Source: Erodium maritimum
Taxonomy: Eukaryota; Streptophyta; Magnoliopsida; Geraniales; Geraniaceae
DNA: 64,000 bases
Assembly: GCA_963921825.1 (NCBI GenBank)
Contig: OY997591.1
Coordinates: 45,653,825 to 45,717,824, forward strand
Reading direction: 5' to 3'
Position numbers and translations under genes: made by a program. The notes beneath the pieces are model-generated. The model was not told the DNA's origin. It was given only the letters and a program-made list of their open reading frames with translations, and made no database searches. Shown one piece after another: positions 1 to 10,036 of this stretch (the stretch's first letter is position 1; the number at the start of each line of letters is the position of its first letter).

Positions 1-84
1 TACAATCGAATCAACATCCCCGTGAATCTCTCCATACTCACTCACCCTATGATCTTCTCAACCATCAACTGAACCCGGATTAGA

Positions 85-672
85 TCACGATTTTTCATAA
101 TCAAAAGACGACGGAGCAGTCCCACTCGTACCAGAGCCAAAACCTTGAATCCTATCCACTTGCACCACACCACGAGGATCAGCACGAGGGAACCGAGCTT
201 CGAAAGCTCTGATTTCACGGTGGTGAGTTCCGGGATGAGCAAAAGCGACGAAAAGAATATGACCATTCAATGTCAATCCGTTTAATTTTGAAACAGCCTG
301 AGAAGCCTCACCCACCATCGAGAAGGAGATGAAACCGAAGAACCTCCCTCCCTTGTTCAAGCGCTTCAAAGCAGAGCACCTTTGGACGGACCCAAAAGCA
401 CTGAAGACGTTACTTACACATTCCTCCGTGGATCCAAATGGGATATTGCATACAAACACGGTGGAGCTCCCTGTTCCGATGTTCTCCGAAGCATACTCCT
501 TAACGTTCACCACGGGTTCTGGTTGCGCTTCTTTGATCTGAATCTCATCTACAACAGCTCTAGGAGGCTCTGTAACAGTCTGAGGACGCTTGACCCTGTT
601 CGAACGCTCCCCCGAACTACGAGATTTGGTGTTTTCCTCGTGCGTGAAGGTCGTCGGACAGGATCCTTGGAC
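85..672 (-). CDS. RRM (RNA recognition motif) protein fragment, broken or partial
   Basis: An open frame of about 195 codons on the minus strand ends at a TGA at 85-87. It contains one RNA recognition motif: RNP2-like VFVCNIPF followed about 40 residues later by RNP1-like GRFFGFISF. A charged Ser/Arg/Lys-rich linker precedes the domain. The frame has no ATG upstream of the RRM; it is closed by a stop at 673-675, where GTAAGT on the minus strand looks like a 5' splice site. A second frame at 549-830 starts MSSPVSLGETG and may be the preceding exon or a frameshifted part of the same gene. RRMs bind single-stranded RNA. In plants they occur in host RNA-binding proteins and in the ORF1 of BNR-type LINEs, and I cannot tell which this is. 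The RRM is clear; the gene model is not. Confidence 0.45.
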   Translation of the reverse strand, partial: VQGSCPTTFTHEENTKSRSSGERSNRVKRPQTVTEPPRAVVDEIQIKEAQPEPVVNVKEYASENIGTGSSTVFVCNIPFGSTEECVSNVFSAFGSVQRCSALKRLNKGGRFFGFISFSMVGEASQAVSKLNGLTLNGHILFVAFAHPGTHHREIRAFEARFPRADPRGVVQVDRIQGFGSGTSGTAPSSFDYEKS

Positions 673-894
673 TTACCCTTGAACGATCCCTTAACCCCGC
701 TCAACTCAATGCTCGCACCGGAGATGGCACAATACTCTATGTATGAAGCCAATAGAACAGTGCAAAAGGACTTGAACGGGAGAAGCGCATGAGCCATACC
801 TGTCTCTCCGAGAGACACTGGAGATGACATGTGTAAGGCGAGACGAATCTGGACGAACTACTGCAGGACAATGTTTACTGCAGCACAGTGCCGG

Positions 895-1112
895 CCGGCG
901 AGGAACTCCGACCTGCGACGCCGCCGCTCACAGACCTGCCCACAAACCTGCTCGTTTCGCTTCAGCCGCACGGAGCAGTGGCGACACTGACTTGGAATCA
1001 GTCACGACCGGCGAGGACTCCGACCTGCGACGACGCCACTCACAGACCTGACCACAACTTGTTCTTTGCTTCGCCACACGGAGAAGTGACGAACTGACCT
1101 ATAATCAGTTGA
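895..1112. repeat. 113-bp imperfect tandem duplication
   Basis: Two GC-rich units start at 895 and 1008. Each begins CCGGCGAGGA(A)CTCCGACC and ends in an (A)ATCAGT motif, with scattered substitutions and small indels. No convincing coding frame runs through both copies. The flanks (831-894 and 1113-1429) show no recognisable gene. Confidence 0.6.
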
Positions 1113-1429
1113 TTCTGTTCCGGCAACGTCTCACAAAAGGACGGCGAGACCACCTGATCGGTTCAACGCTCACCACACGGTGTCCAGGTGAAGGCTCTGG
1201 CCAGACGCGCGCCGACGAAGGCCGCATATGGGGGCGCGTGCGGGAACGCGTTCCCCTAGGGCCGGCTTGCTCGCGATAGAGAACGTTGTAATTATATTAA
1301 TAATGATGCACCACACATTTCTTAAATATGAGTAACATTGTATCGTAAATTAAGTAATCAAAACCATCTATGTGGTACATAATGTTGTACATACTATGCA
1401 TATGAAAAATAAGAATCATCTTACGACAG

Positions 1430-1890
1430 TAGGTGCTCGATCGAGGTGGTCAATTGGTTGGAGAAAACTTGGGCAACACTCTTGGCCAACGGATGTATAA
1501 GACTTGGGTGACGAATGCAGATCCATTGCCCAAGTTGAAACCTCACCAGCGGATACAAGTACATTCGTTGATAAAGTTTGGTCATTTTACGAACGAATGT
1601 TGTATCCGTTGGTCAAGTAATGACTTTAGCCATGGATTCCACATATGTGGGTAAAGTATCCTCACTTTACCCACGGATACAAGTTACTTTGGACTCGGAT
1701 ATAATATATGTTGTCCAAGTCGTCACTTTACCCACAGATGTCGCATCTGTTGCTAAAGTACCCTCACTTTAACAACAGATACAAGTAACTTGTGACACGA
1801 ATACTATATTCGTTCGACAAGTCACTTTACCCACGGATGCGACACCCGTGAGTAAATTTGCAAAACTTTAGCCACATATTTATTTTATCC
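1430..1890. repeat. Palindromic subterminal-type repeat field
   Basis: Short motifs alternate in opposite orientations. ACTTTACCCACGGAT-like words occur near 1662, 1724, 1765 and 1823, interleaved with their complements (GTAAAGT, ATCCGTTGG). The effective period is about 100 bp for a direct plus inverted pair. This resembles the subterminal transposase-binding arrays of plant DNA transposons such as CACTA elements. No terminal inverted repeat or transposase was found, so the assignment is a guess. Confidence 0.35.
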
Positions 1891-2246
1891 GTTGGCCAAG
1901 TGAAATACTACAATACTGGATGTGGTCTCTATTAGAAGGGGGCATTAAGATTCCTACTCACCTAAATTTCATGGAAGGATATGACTTTATAACCGTGGGA
2001 GCATGTCTAGAATAAAAGGTGTGCATCCTATGCTGGTTACGAAAAATTTGGAAGGCCCGCAATACGAAGGTTTGACAAGAACGTCCCCCTACTGCTTTAG
2101 GAGTTCAATCAGTCGCACATGCCCATATTACAACATGGACTCAAGCTCAAGCAAGTAAACTCCAGTTTACCCACCTGCGTAGTGTCACTCATCCTGAAAA
2201 GTTCATTATACCGCAACCAGGGTAACCTTCTGGGATACTAATCAAT

Positions 2247-2640
2247 ATGGGGGCGATTTATCGCCAGTCTCCCTCGGGCTCGGTTCTGGCAACTGAGAAT
2301 AGAGTTCTTCCGGAAGTTTGGGAGGCACCCATGATTGAGGCCCGAGCTATTTCCACGGGATTGGAAGTTTCCAGGGTTCACGAGTGGAGTAGAGTGGTAG
2401 TTCGTTTATACACCCACATGGTGGTCAACATGGTCAGCCAAGGAGAACCCACCATTTCCCCACTAAGTGCACTCACACAAGATATTCGAGCTATGCTCGC
2501 TCATATACAGGGTTCTTCCCTCGTTTTTTGTTAAAAGGACAACAAATGACGCCTCTCACTGGCTTGTTAGGGAGACCCATTCATCCCATGTCATAATGCG
2601 GTTAGGTATCCCTTACTTATTGCACTCTTTTATATTGTTC
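2247..2640 (+). pseudogene. LINE RNase H domain remnant
   Basis: The frame at 2247-2534 reads like the RNase H domain at the C-terminus of plant LINE ORF2: an EARAISTGLEVSR helix, then a VVVRLYTHMVVNMV segment where the catalytic Asp-Ser would sit. It shifts frame near 2500 and continues as FVKRTTNDASHWLVRE, the family's R.AN.ASHWLAR tail. No other LINE domain lies in frame next to it. T- and A-rich tracts at 2740-2772 could mark a LINE 3' end. This is a decayed transposon fragment, not a host gene. Confidence 0.6.
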
Positions 2641-2699
2641 GATCTGAATAATAAACATCTTAACTTTTACGATAGTTTTTTGTTAAAAGACCCGAGGTT

Positions 2700-3417
2700 A
2701 TATGCCTAACACATGGCCTCAAACCATTAGTTTCTAGTACATTCTTTTTTTTATCTGCATATTTTTTTTAATAATCCAACAGCTTTAAAGTAAAGCCGAA
2801 GGACAAGGACAGAAACCCTCATTACAAACAGGAGTACATGATAGAAATACTGCCTCTGAACAACAATCCAACAAGATGGTGAACAAGATCAACCATACAA
2901 GAATAAAAGTCTTTTATCCCTGATTTACCTAACATTAAGCACAACTATTAGAACATTATATTAAGTTTGGACAACAACCATAGTGAACTTTTAAAAATAT
3001 AGTATCAGATTACATGATATAATTCGTAATGATTGTAATCATGTGAATTTTTTGTTTTCAAAATAACTACAATTACATTATATCTCTCACAACTTTAGCA
3101 TATATGAGACAAGGAAGGGCATAATCTTCCCCTAAACTCTGTATCAGAGTTCCAACTTGTAACACAAATTCAACATTTTCCATCTGCATGGGTTGTATAG
3201 GATTTGACTCTTCAACCCAATTAGATTGAAAAAAATCAGATCTTTAGTGGTCATATAATTTTACTTTACCATCCCTATTAAACTCATTATAATTGTCATA
3301 TAAAATGTAAAAAAAATGTTTTTTCTTCCTGTGTATATAGGTCTAACATTAGTATTTATCAATTAGTTTCTTACAAATGTGAGGAGGGATGTGATTACAT
3401 CTAGAACCGTGCACGTT
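2700..3417. other. AT-rich intergenic region upstream of ascorbate oxidase
   Basis: Mostly AT-rich DNA without a convincing reading frame. The segment 2740-2830 resembles the 3' end of an antisense LINE. The rest is presumably promoter-distal sequence of the gene that follows. Confidence 0.4.
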
Positions 3418-3433
3418 GATATATATATATATC
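3418..3433 (+). promoter_or_regulatory. Putative TATA element of the ascorbate oxidase gene
   Basis: An alternating TA tract lies about 115-130 bp upstream of the start codon at 3548. This spacing suits a TATA box with a leader of roughly 85-100 nt. Assigned by position and composition only. Confidence 0.4.
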
Positions 3434-3547
3434 CGGTTCCAAATAATCCGGCACTAGATTCAGCTTAAAAATCTACCCATTCATCAACAATCCAAATTTG
3501 TAGCTCGAGAAATTGGGAAGAAGATCTGCAATATCTGACTTAAAGAC

Positions 3548-5748
3548 ATGCTTGTCCATACAAGAAGTTTGACGTTGTGGTTGACATTGATCCATGTCCT
3601 CAATTCGGACGCCAAGATTTGCCGGTACAATTGGGAGGTGAAGTACCAATACAAATCTCCCGATTGCTACAAGAAATTGGCCATCGCTATCAACGGCAAA
3701 ACTCCGGGACCTCCCGTCTTGGCTCAACAAGGCGACACCGTCGTCGTTCAGGTCAAGAACAGCCTCCTGACCGAAAACATTGCCATCCATTGGCACGGCA
3801 TCCGCCAGGTACGTAGTACATATAATTACACCGATTATATATGTCGCATTGTATTTACATGTATGTGACATACGTACATTATCATTCATTTTTTGAATGA
3901 GCGGTGATTTATAATATTGGTTTGGCTAATCAAAAAAACATACTTATATTATTATTAGATTGGAACGCCGTGGAGCGACGGGACAGAGGCCGTGTCCCAA
4001 TGTCCTATAATGGCCGGAGACACCTTCACTTACGAGTTTGTAGTTGACAGGGTAAATCACCATCCAACGTATGATCACCTATGAACTCCAACGTATTATG
4101 TTATAAAAGATTCATGTATGTATGTATATATCTCAGGCTGGAACGTATCTATATCATGCGCATTACGGGATGCAAAGAGAAGCAGGGCTCCTGGGGTCGC
4201 TTCGCGTATCGCTTCCGGACGGAGTTGCCGAGCCTTTTGCTTACGACCACGACCGTAGCATCATGCTCACCGATTGGTTCCACAAGAGCACTTACGAGGA
4301 AGCCACCGGATTGTCCTCTGTACCCTTTGGTTGGGTTGGAGATCCTCAGGTAATAGTAAATGCATCATATCTTTCTTAACCAACAATATAGATTTTCTTA
4401 GTCCAACTGGGTTAGCCTGATGGTGAAGACGGTCTCACATCTCTTAAAGGTCCCAATTTTATCACGACGATAATAATTTGTTTGTGTAGTCATTGTTGAT
4501 TCAAGGAAGAGGAAAATTCGATTGCACGAACATGGACGCGGGGATTTGCAATGCCACGAATCCGGAATGCGAGCCTCATTCGGTGCTTGTGATGCCCGGA
4601 AAAACATATCGGTTAAGGATTGGTAGCTTGACGGCCCTAGCATGCCTCAGTTTCCAAATTGAGGTGCCAATATAAAGATTCATCTTTATTCATGTTATTA
4701 CGGTGGCTAATATATAATTGGCTTATGAATGACAGGGGCATGATATGACGGTTGTTGAAACGGATGGGCGTTATGTGGAGCCATTTGTGGTGAAGAACCT
4801 ATTCATATATTCGGGAGAAACATACTCGGTACTAATCAAAGCCGACAAAAACCCTTCCACCAACTATTGGATCACCACCAACATGGTCAGCAGGAGCTCT
4901 AAAACCCCCATGGGCCGGGCCATCCTCAACTACTACCCTAACAACCCGCGAAAATACCCCACCACCGACCCTCCCGCCGGGCCCAAATGGGACGACTTCG
5001 ACCTACAAATGACACAAAGCCACGCCCTCAAGGCCCACAAGGACTTCAACGACAAGCCTCCCCCTCAGGCGGATAGAGTCATAGCGATGCTCAACACTCA
5101 AAACACCATCAACGGAACCTACCGTTGGGCCATCAACAATGTCTCATTCACCCTTCCGGAGACGCCCTACCTCATTGCGCTCAAACAAAACATGACCGAC
5201 ACCTACGATCCAACACCACCTCCTGATGGGTACGCTATAACTTTAATAAAGAAAACTTTGTTAGTTGAGTGTGACCTTTATTTTTTAATCTGAACAGATA
5301 CGATGTCAATTATAACATCTACGAGGTCCAGAGGAACACGAACTCTACATTGAGCAGGAGTATTTATAAGCTGGATTTCAACTCCACGGTCGATGTCATA
5401 CTCCAAAACGCAAACAGTATGACGCAGAACAACAGCGAGATGCATCCGTGGCACTTACATGGACACGACTTTTGGGTGCTCGGGTATGGACTGGGGAAAT
5501 ACGATGGTAACAAGGACCCGGAGAAGTACAATGTAGCGGATCCGATAATGAAGAACACGGTGGTGCTGTATCCCTACGGATGGACGGCTCTGCGGTTCCG
5601 GGCGGACAACCCGGGGGTTTGGGCGTTCCATTGCCACATAGAGTCTCACTTCTGCATGGGAATGGGAGTGGTGTTTGCGGAAGGTATTGACAGGGTTGCC
5701 AAGTTGCCGCCAAACATCATGGGTTGTGGCAAAGCAAGGTTCCAATGA
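3548..5748 (+). CDS. L-ascorbate oxidase (multicopper oxidase), six exons
   Basis: Exons: 3548-3808, 3959-4051, 4137-4349, 4490-4663, 4736-5229 and 5298-5748. All introns are GT-AG and all phases join, giving 561 residues. The protein starts with a hydrophobic leader (MLVHTRSLTLWLTLIHVL) and fits secretion to the apoplast, where ascorbate oxidase couples oxidation of ascorbate to reduction of O2 to water. Three cupredoxin domains are implied. All copper motifs are present: HWHGIRQ in exon 1, YHAHYGMQ in exon 3, HPWHLHGH and HCHIESHFCMGM in exon 6; the last holds the type 1 Cys and Met. N-glycosylation sequons (NVS, NMT, NGT) are visible. Length and residues such as QIGTPW and AGTYLYHAHYG favour ascorbate oxidase over laccase or SKU5-like proteins. 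It appears intact. Confidence 0.95.
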
Positions 5749-6492
5749 TTATGTATATACTTAATTAACATGTGTCGCTTTTATTGTCAATGTAATTAAA
5801 AATGTAACTTGTGATGAAATACAATCTCGCATCCAGTAATACATCATTTTCCATAGCATACATTAGGGTGGAACACTGGCCCCACTTGATTTCTAAATTA
5901 ATCATCGTATGAGGTTAGTTGGTCGACCATATGTTGTTCTTAATCGTTGAAATACTAATGTTCGGAATCTTGTGGGGTGGCAATTAAGTGTCATAGTTTT
6001 TTCTTTTAAATATAAAGATTTATTAAAATATTAATAAATCTTACAGACCGAACCACACATATCGAATAACAGAAGCGTTGTATCTACTAGTCGTTTTCAA
6101 AAACTCGAGAAACGGCTAGTGTGATGAATAGCTCTTGAGAAAGGGACGCATCGCCTAGAAAAATAATAACGACCAGAACGGTCTTTCTTATCGACTTTTC
6201 GAACAACTCCATCGATAGAAAGACTCGACTGGACACGCTACTAGAGGCAGCAGTTACACCTATGAGAGATCTGAGATTCCGACAGAGAGGACAAACATAC
6301 GACATATAAAAAGCTTGAATGAAGTTGATTTGGTCTTCTAATATAATATCAGAGTTTGGTATCTCGGGTCCAACAACCCTTCATTGGTTTGAATGAAGCT
6401 CAAATTCAGATTCAATCTCTCTTAACATACATGATGAATGAAAGAAAACCTTAGCATTTCCAAAGGAAGAAGGGAAAGTAATTAATGTAAGT
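5749..6492. other. Intergenic region between convergent genes
   Basis: AT-rich 3' flanks of the ascorbate oxidase (plus) and HIPP (minus) genes, with no supported gene. The stretch 6326-6353 (TGATTTGGTCTTCTAATATA and following bases) resembles the core of the repeat found three times in the HIPP intron. Confidence 0.5.
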
Positions 6493-7370
6493 TTACATGA
6501 GAGAGCAAGCATTAGGGTTGTCATCACTGAACATGGCCATGTAAGGGTCTTGATCATGTCTGGTGACAGTCCCATTATTATTACTTGTTGGATTGTCCAC
6601 CTTCCTTACGTAACCAGGAGGAGCCTTCTTGTCATAAGCCTGAGCAACGTACGGCTGAGCCATCAGATTGTACGGCACATACGGCCATATCTCTGCTTTC
6701 TTCCCCGTTGACTTGGCCTTCTTCAGCACCTTGCTTGCCTCCACATACCCGTTCACCGTCACCTTCTGCTGCTTCCTGTTTATCTCCACAGATTTCACTC
6801 CTGCACAAACACAAGGACAAACATGCTTTTAGCTGAATTGATCTTCTAATATGATATCAGAACGATACATTTCAAGACCCATAAAACATATTTAGTCGAG
6901 AGAAATGTGTAAGCTTAAGCTTTTGATACTTACCACTTAATGAAGAGAGCGCTTTCTTGACATCACAACTATACGATCTAAGCTTTTAGCTGAATTGATC
7001 TTCTAATATGATATCAGAATATACATATGCAAAGACTCAGAAAATGTATTTAGTCGACGTGGATGTGTAAGCTTAAGCTTTTGATACTTACCACTTAATG
7101 AAGAGAGCGCTTTCTTGACATCACAACTATACGATCTAAGCTTTTAGCTGAATTGATCTTCTAATATGATATCAGAATATACATATGCAAAGACTCAGAA
7201 AACGTATTTAGTCGACGTGGATGTGTAAGCTTAAGCTTTTGCTACTTACCACTTAATGAAGAGAGCGCTTTCTTGACCTTGAGCTCACACCCATCACAAT
7301 CCATCCTCACTTTGAGCTCCACAGTCTGCAATTGCTTCTTCTTCTTGTGTTTGTGTCCACTGCTGGCCAT
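6493..7370 (-). CDS. Heavy-metal-associated isoprenylated plant protein (HIPP26/27-type), main part, split by a transposon
   Basis: Exons on the minus strand: 7370-7250 and 6800-6493. The first reads MASSGHKHKKKK then an HMA domain with the metal-binding MDCDGC motif. The second completes the domain (VKSVEINRKQQKVTV) and ends in the CaaX prenylation box CSLM. Together they give 142 residues. HIPPs bind transition metals and, once farnesylated, associate with membranes or the nucleus in metal and stress responses. The family's usual N-terminus, MGVGGTLEYLSDL, is not next to this ATG. It lies in the same frame at 9667-9628 beyond a Harbinger element, so Met14 is now the first Met of this part. 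The complete protein would be 155 residues, as expected for the family. The intron holds three copies of the exon-1 3' end with a donor site. Confidence 0.88.
6834..7277 (-). repeat. Three tandem copies of the HIPP exon-1 end plus intron start
   Basis: Units start near 6834, 6991 and 7149 (periods 157 and 158 bp). Each contains the last 28 nt of exon 1 (GTCAAGAAAGCGCTCTCTTC and following), the donor GTAAGTA, and about 120 bp of intron. Only the copy at 7250-7277 is joined to the rest of exon 1. The donors lie at 6931-6933, 7089-7091 and 7247-7249. Confidence 0.9.
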
Positions 7371-7372
7371 TA

Positions 7373-9627
7373 GAGCATGTACAACAGAAAGGACCTTGGT
7401 CAGGGAGTGGGAGTGCAGAACTTGTGCTGACTGGACAAAAGTGAGGGAGTGGGAGTGCAGAAAAGTGGGTGTTTTGCAACAGAAAGGACCTCTGAGGTCC
7501 TGGGAGTGCAGAACAGTGCTGACTGGATTATTATTTGATATTTTCCTGTTTTATTTAATTCGTTATCAGAAACCGTTTAAATTATTTATAATTTAAACAA
7601 TTTTGGAAATAAATAATTAATGACAATAAATAATACATAAATAAATTTAACACGAATATAATTGAACTTTAAATTTTATTCAACCCCTTTGAATACAACC
7701 CAAAACAAAATACAAGTTCAAGAATCATCGTCTGTTGGATCGACATCCGGTGGTGTGGGTTGTCGTCGAAGATCATCGATTTGGGCTTTAAGGGTGGCTA
7801 TGAGTTTTCGCAGTTCGGACTTGAAAAACCTATGGTCTTCCATAGCCTCTTCGTCGTAGGAAGATGTATCCGCCCCCACCAGGGACTTGTAGGTGGCGAG
7901 GTTTGTTTCCCACTGTTGGGTTAATGTATGTATCAGGCGATGCCTTTCTTCATTTTGTTCGCCACGTGAACGTTCAGCATCCACCCGTGAACGTTCCAGC
8001 TCGGCGAAGGCAGACATTTGGGCCGTGAGGACGGTCCCCTTCTTTGCGGCCTTCGCTGCCTTCTTCCCTTGCGGTCGGTGAGGGGGACTTGGGGCGGCCT
8101 CAGGGGATGGGGCTGTGTCGCTGAGAGGGACTTGAGTCCCCTCGTAGTTGTCGCTTCCTCCCCATTCTGGTTGTTGTGACTCACCACTGAGATGTGTGCC
8201 CTCCTCCCCTGTACTTGTGGGTGGGGTTGAGCTGTAAGCCTCAGCCTCATCCAACCGTTGTCGTTGTTGGCGTACCTGACTGCAGACAGTTCCCATTGTG
8301 CCCTCCTGGGCAGTGAACTTCGTGACGCCCTCGAGCATCGCCATCCAATGATCCAGGTCGAACTTTAGTGGGAGTTCTTTCACCACTTCCCCTGCGTCCT
8401 CCCACATTTTCTTCGCACGTCTCAAGTGCTCTTCCGGGTTTGCGCCGCTCGGATTCTCGGCCTTGGACCTCTTCAAATAGCCGAGCATCCTCCTTGTCTG
8501 CCCAAACCCTCTGAGCCAACGTTTCTTGATAGCTTCCCATTTGCGATGTGGGAAACCTCCCCTCGAGTTGTATTTCTTCGTAACTTGGCACCAGAATGTG
8601 CTGCCGGTTTGAGAGTTACCCTTGACGGCGTCTTTTGTAGTGCTCAACCAGCAAGTTATGAGGTGGTGGTCCTCCTCCTTGCTGAATGTCCAGCCCTCCG
8701 GATCTGGTTCTTCGGGTTGGGCTCGGGGTTGGGCTCGGGCTCGGGCTCGTCATTGGGAAGGTCCGGCAGAGGATGGTTGGGGGGTTTGTACGTCGGGTAG
8801 TGGATGGCCCTCGTAGTTGTAGAATTGGGGTGGCATGCCCCATTGTGATGGCACTTGGAACAGTGGCGTCTGGAAACCTTGTGGGGGCATGCCCCATTGT
8901 GATGGCACTTGGAACCCTGGCGCCATTTGGAATTGTTGGGGACGGTATTGCCCTAATAAAAAAATTTAATACAATAAATTAAGTGAAAATTGTAACACAA
9001 TGTATTAATATAATAAAATAATTAAAAAATGAATACAATGCATTAATAATTAACAAAATTACGTTACATGAATAATAAGTTTGCACTTACCTGAACTCGA
9101 CCTCGGGTTCGAGTTTGGGGAGTTGGAGCGATTGCCCGTTAGAATGTCTCTGAAACCTCGTGCCACTTCGTCCTCGGTGAATCCTACTTCGTCACCAGCT
9201 GACTGTGCACGAGACCCAGCGTCGCCCGATATTTTTCACGAGAATAATTGAAACGAGAGAGGAGAATTTGGGAAGGAGAGAGTGAAGTTGGATAGTGGAA
9301 GTAGAAAGTGGTGTGAAAAAAATGAGAGGAGAGGGGTATTTATAGGGTTTTTTTTGCTGATTTTTGAATTAAAAAAAACACTAGCCGTTATAGTGCCAAC
9401 AGTCGGGACACGTGGCGGCGGCACACGCTGCCACCGCAGGAGAGGGCGCGGCGGCGCGTCCAGCGCGCCCGGCCAGCGAGAGGGGAGCGGGGAGCGGTGC
9501 AAGGGGAGCGGGAGCGCGTGCAAGGGGAGCGGGACGGCGTTTTTCGGCCTCCACAACGGAACGGCCAGCGCGCCTGGCCAGCGAACGCCACGGCGCGGGG
9601 AGCGGGGCCGTTCTGTTGTGCTTGCTC
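7373..9627 (-). mobile_element. PIF/Harbinger DNA transposon, ORF1 only, inserted in HIPP exon 1
   Basis: The left end GAGCATGTACAACAGAAAGG is matched in inverse by the right end (GAGCAAGCACAACAGAACGG on the minus strand). The element is flanked by the 3-bp duplication TTA at 7370-7372 and 9628-9630, the usual PIF/Harbinger target. It carries the family's Myb/SANT-like ORF1 but no DDE transposase, so it is non-autonomous. GC-rich short repeats based on GGGGAGCGGG occupy 9410-9600 next to the right end. Confidence 0.85.
7718..9232 (-). pseudogene. PIF/Harbinger ORF1 (Myb/SANT-like, NAM-associated type)
   Basis: Two exons on the minus strand: about 9232-9091 (ending at GTAAGTG) and 8952-7718, joined in phase across a 138-bp intron. 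After a Gln/Pro-rich stretch with a duplicated FQVPSQWGMPP motif comes GWTFSKEEDHHLITCWLS, a trihelix/Myb-like helix set including FWCQVTKKYN and KWEAIKKRWL, then a coiled-coil-rich C-terminus. ORF1 proteins of this type act with the element's transposase and are often annotated as NAM-associated or glutathione S-transferase T3-like. One in-frame TGA at 8750-8752 cuts the frame; the part from 8647 is still open for 309 codons. No clear ATG was found in exon 1. Confidence 0.75.
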
Positions 9628-9667
9628 TTAGGTCAGAAAGGTACTCTAATGTCCCTCCAACCCCCAT
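9628..9667 (-). CDS. Severed first 13 codons of the HIPP gene
   Basis: The minus strand from 9667 reads MGVGGTLEYLSDL, the conserved start of HIPP26/27-type proteins. It then enters the PIF/Harbinger terminal repeat at 9627. The frame continues exactly at codon 14 (ATG GCC AGC) on the other side of the element at 7370. Codon 13 (CTA) and the A of ATG at codon 14 include the duplicated TTA target site. As it stands the frame reads on into transposon sequence and stops at 9236, predicting a 143-residue chimera. Confidence 0.8.
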
Positions 9668-9810
9668 TTCTCACTGTGTTGAGTATGATCAGCTTCTCTA
9701 TCCCTTAGCCCAAAACACACAAACAAACCCAGATGAGTTTATGAGAAGATAGGATGTGGGTTGTGGAAAAGAAATGTTTTTGATGTGTTTTTACAAAATG
9801 GTTTGGATTT

Positions 9811-9820
9811 GTATTTATAG
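9811..9820 (-). promoter_or_regulatory. TATA box of the HIPP gene
   Basis: CTATAAATAC on the minus strand lies about 145 bp upstream of the original HIPP start at 9667. It predicts a transcription start near 9785 and a leader of roughly 118 nt. The promoter is therefore intact but now separated from most of the coding region by the Harbinger insertion. Confidence 0.6.
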
Positions 9821-10036
9821 CAACAAAAACTCAAAGTCACCTACATCTGTATTGTGTTTTGTGTATGCGAGAAAGTGCGAGGAACCTACAAAATCAACGC
9901 CTTTCTTTTAAAAAAAGAGGATACAAGAGAGGAGAGGACCTTCCAGCAAAATTTGTAGACTTTATCCAAGTGGCCCAAGGTTGTAGATTGTGAATCTATC
10001 GTGAGAGAGGTTTTTCTTTTAGCATGAATGTCGCAA

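Noticed and set aside
3548-5748. Laccase instead of ascorbate oxidase
   Set aside because: Motifs such as KSPDCYKK, QIGTPW, AGTYLYHAHYG and HPWHLHGHDFWVLGYG, and the exon pattern, fit ascorbate oxidase better.
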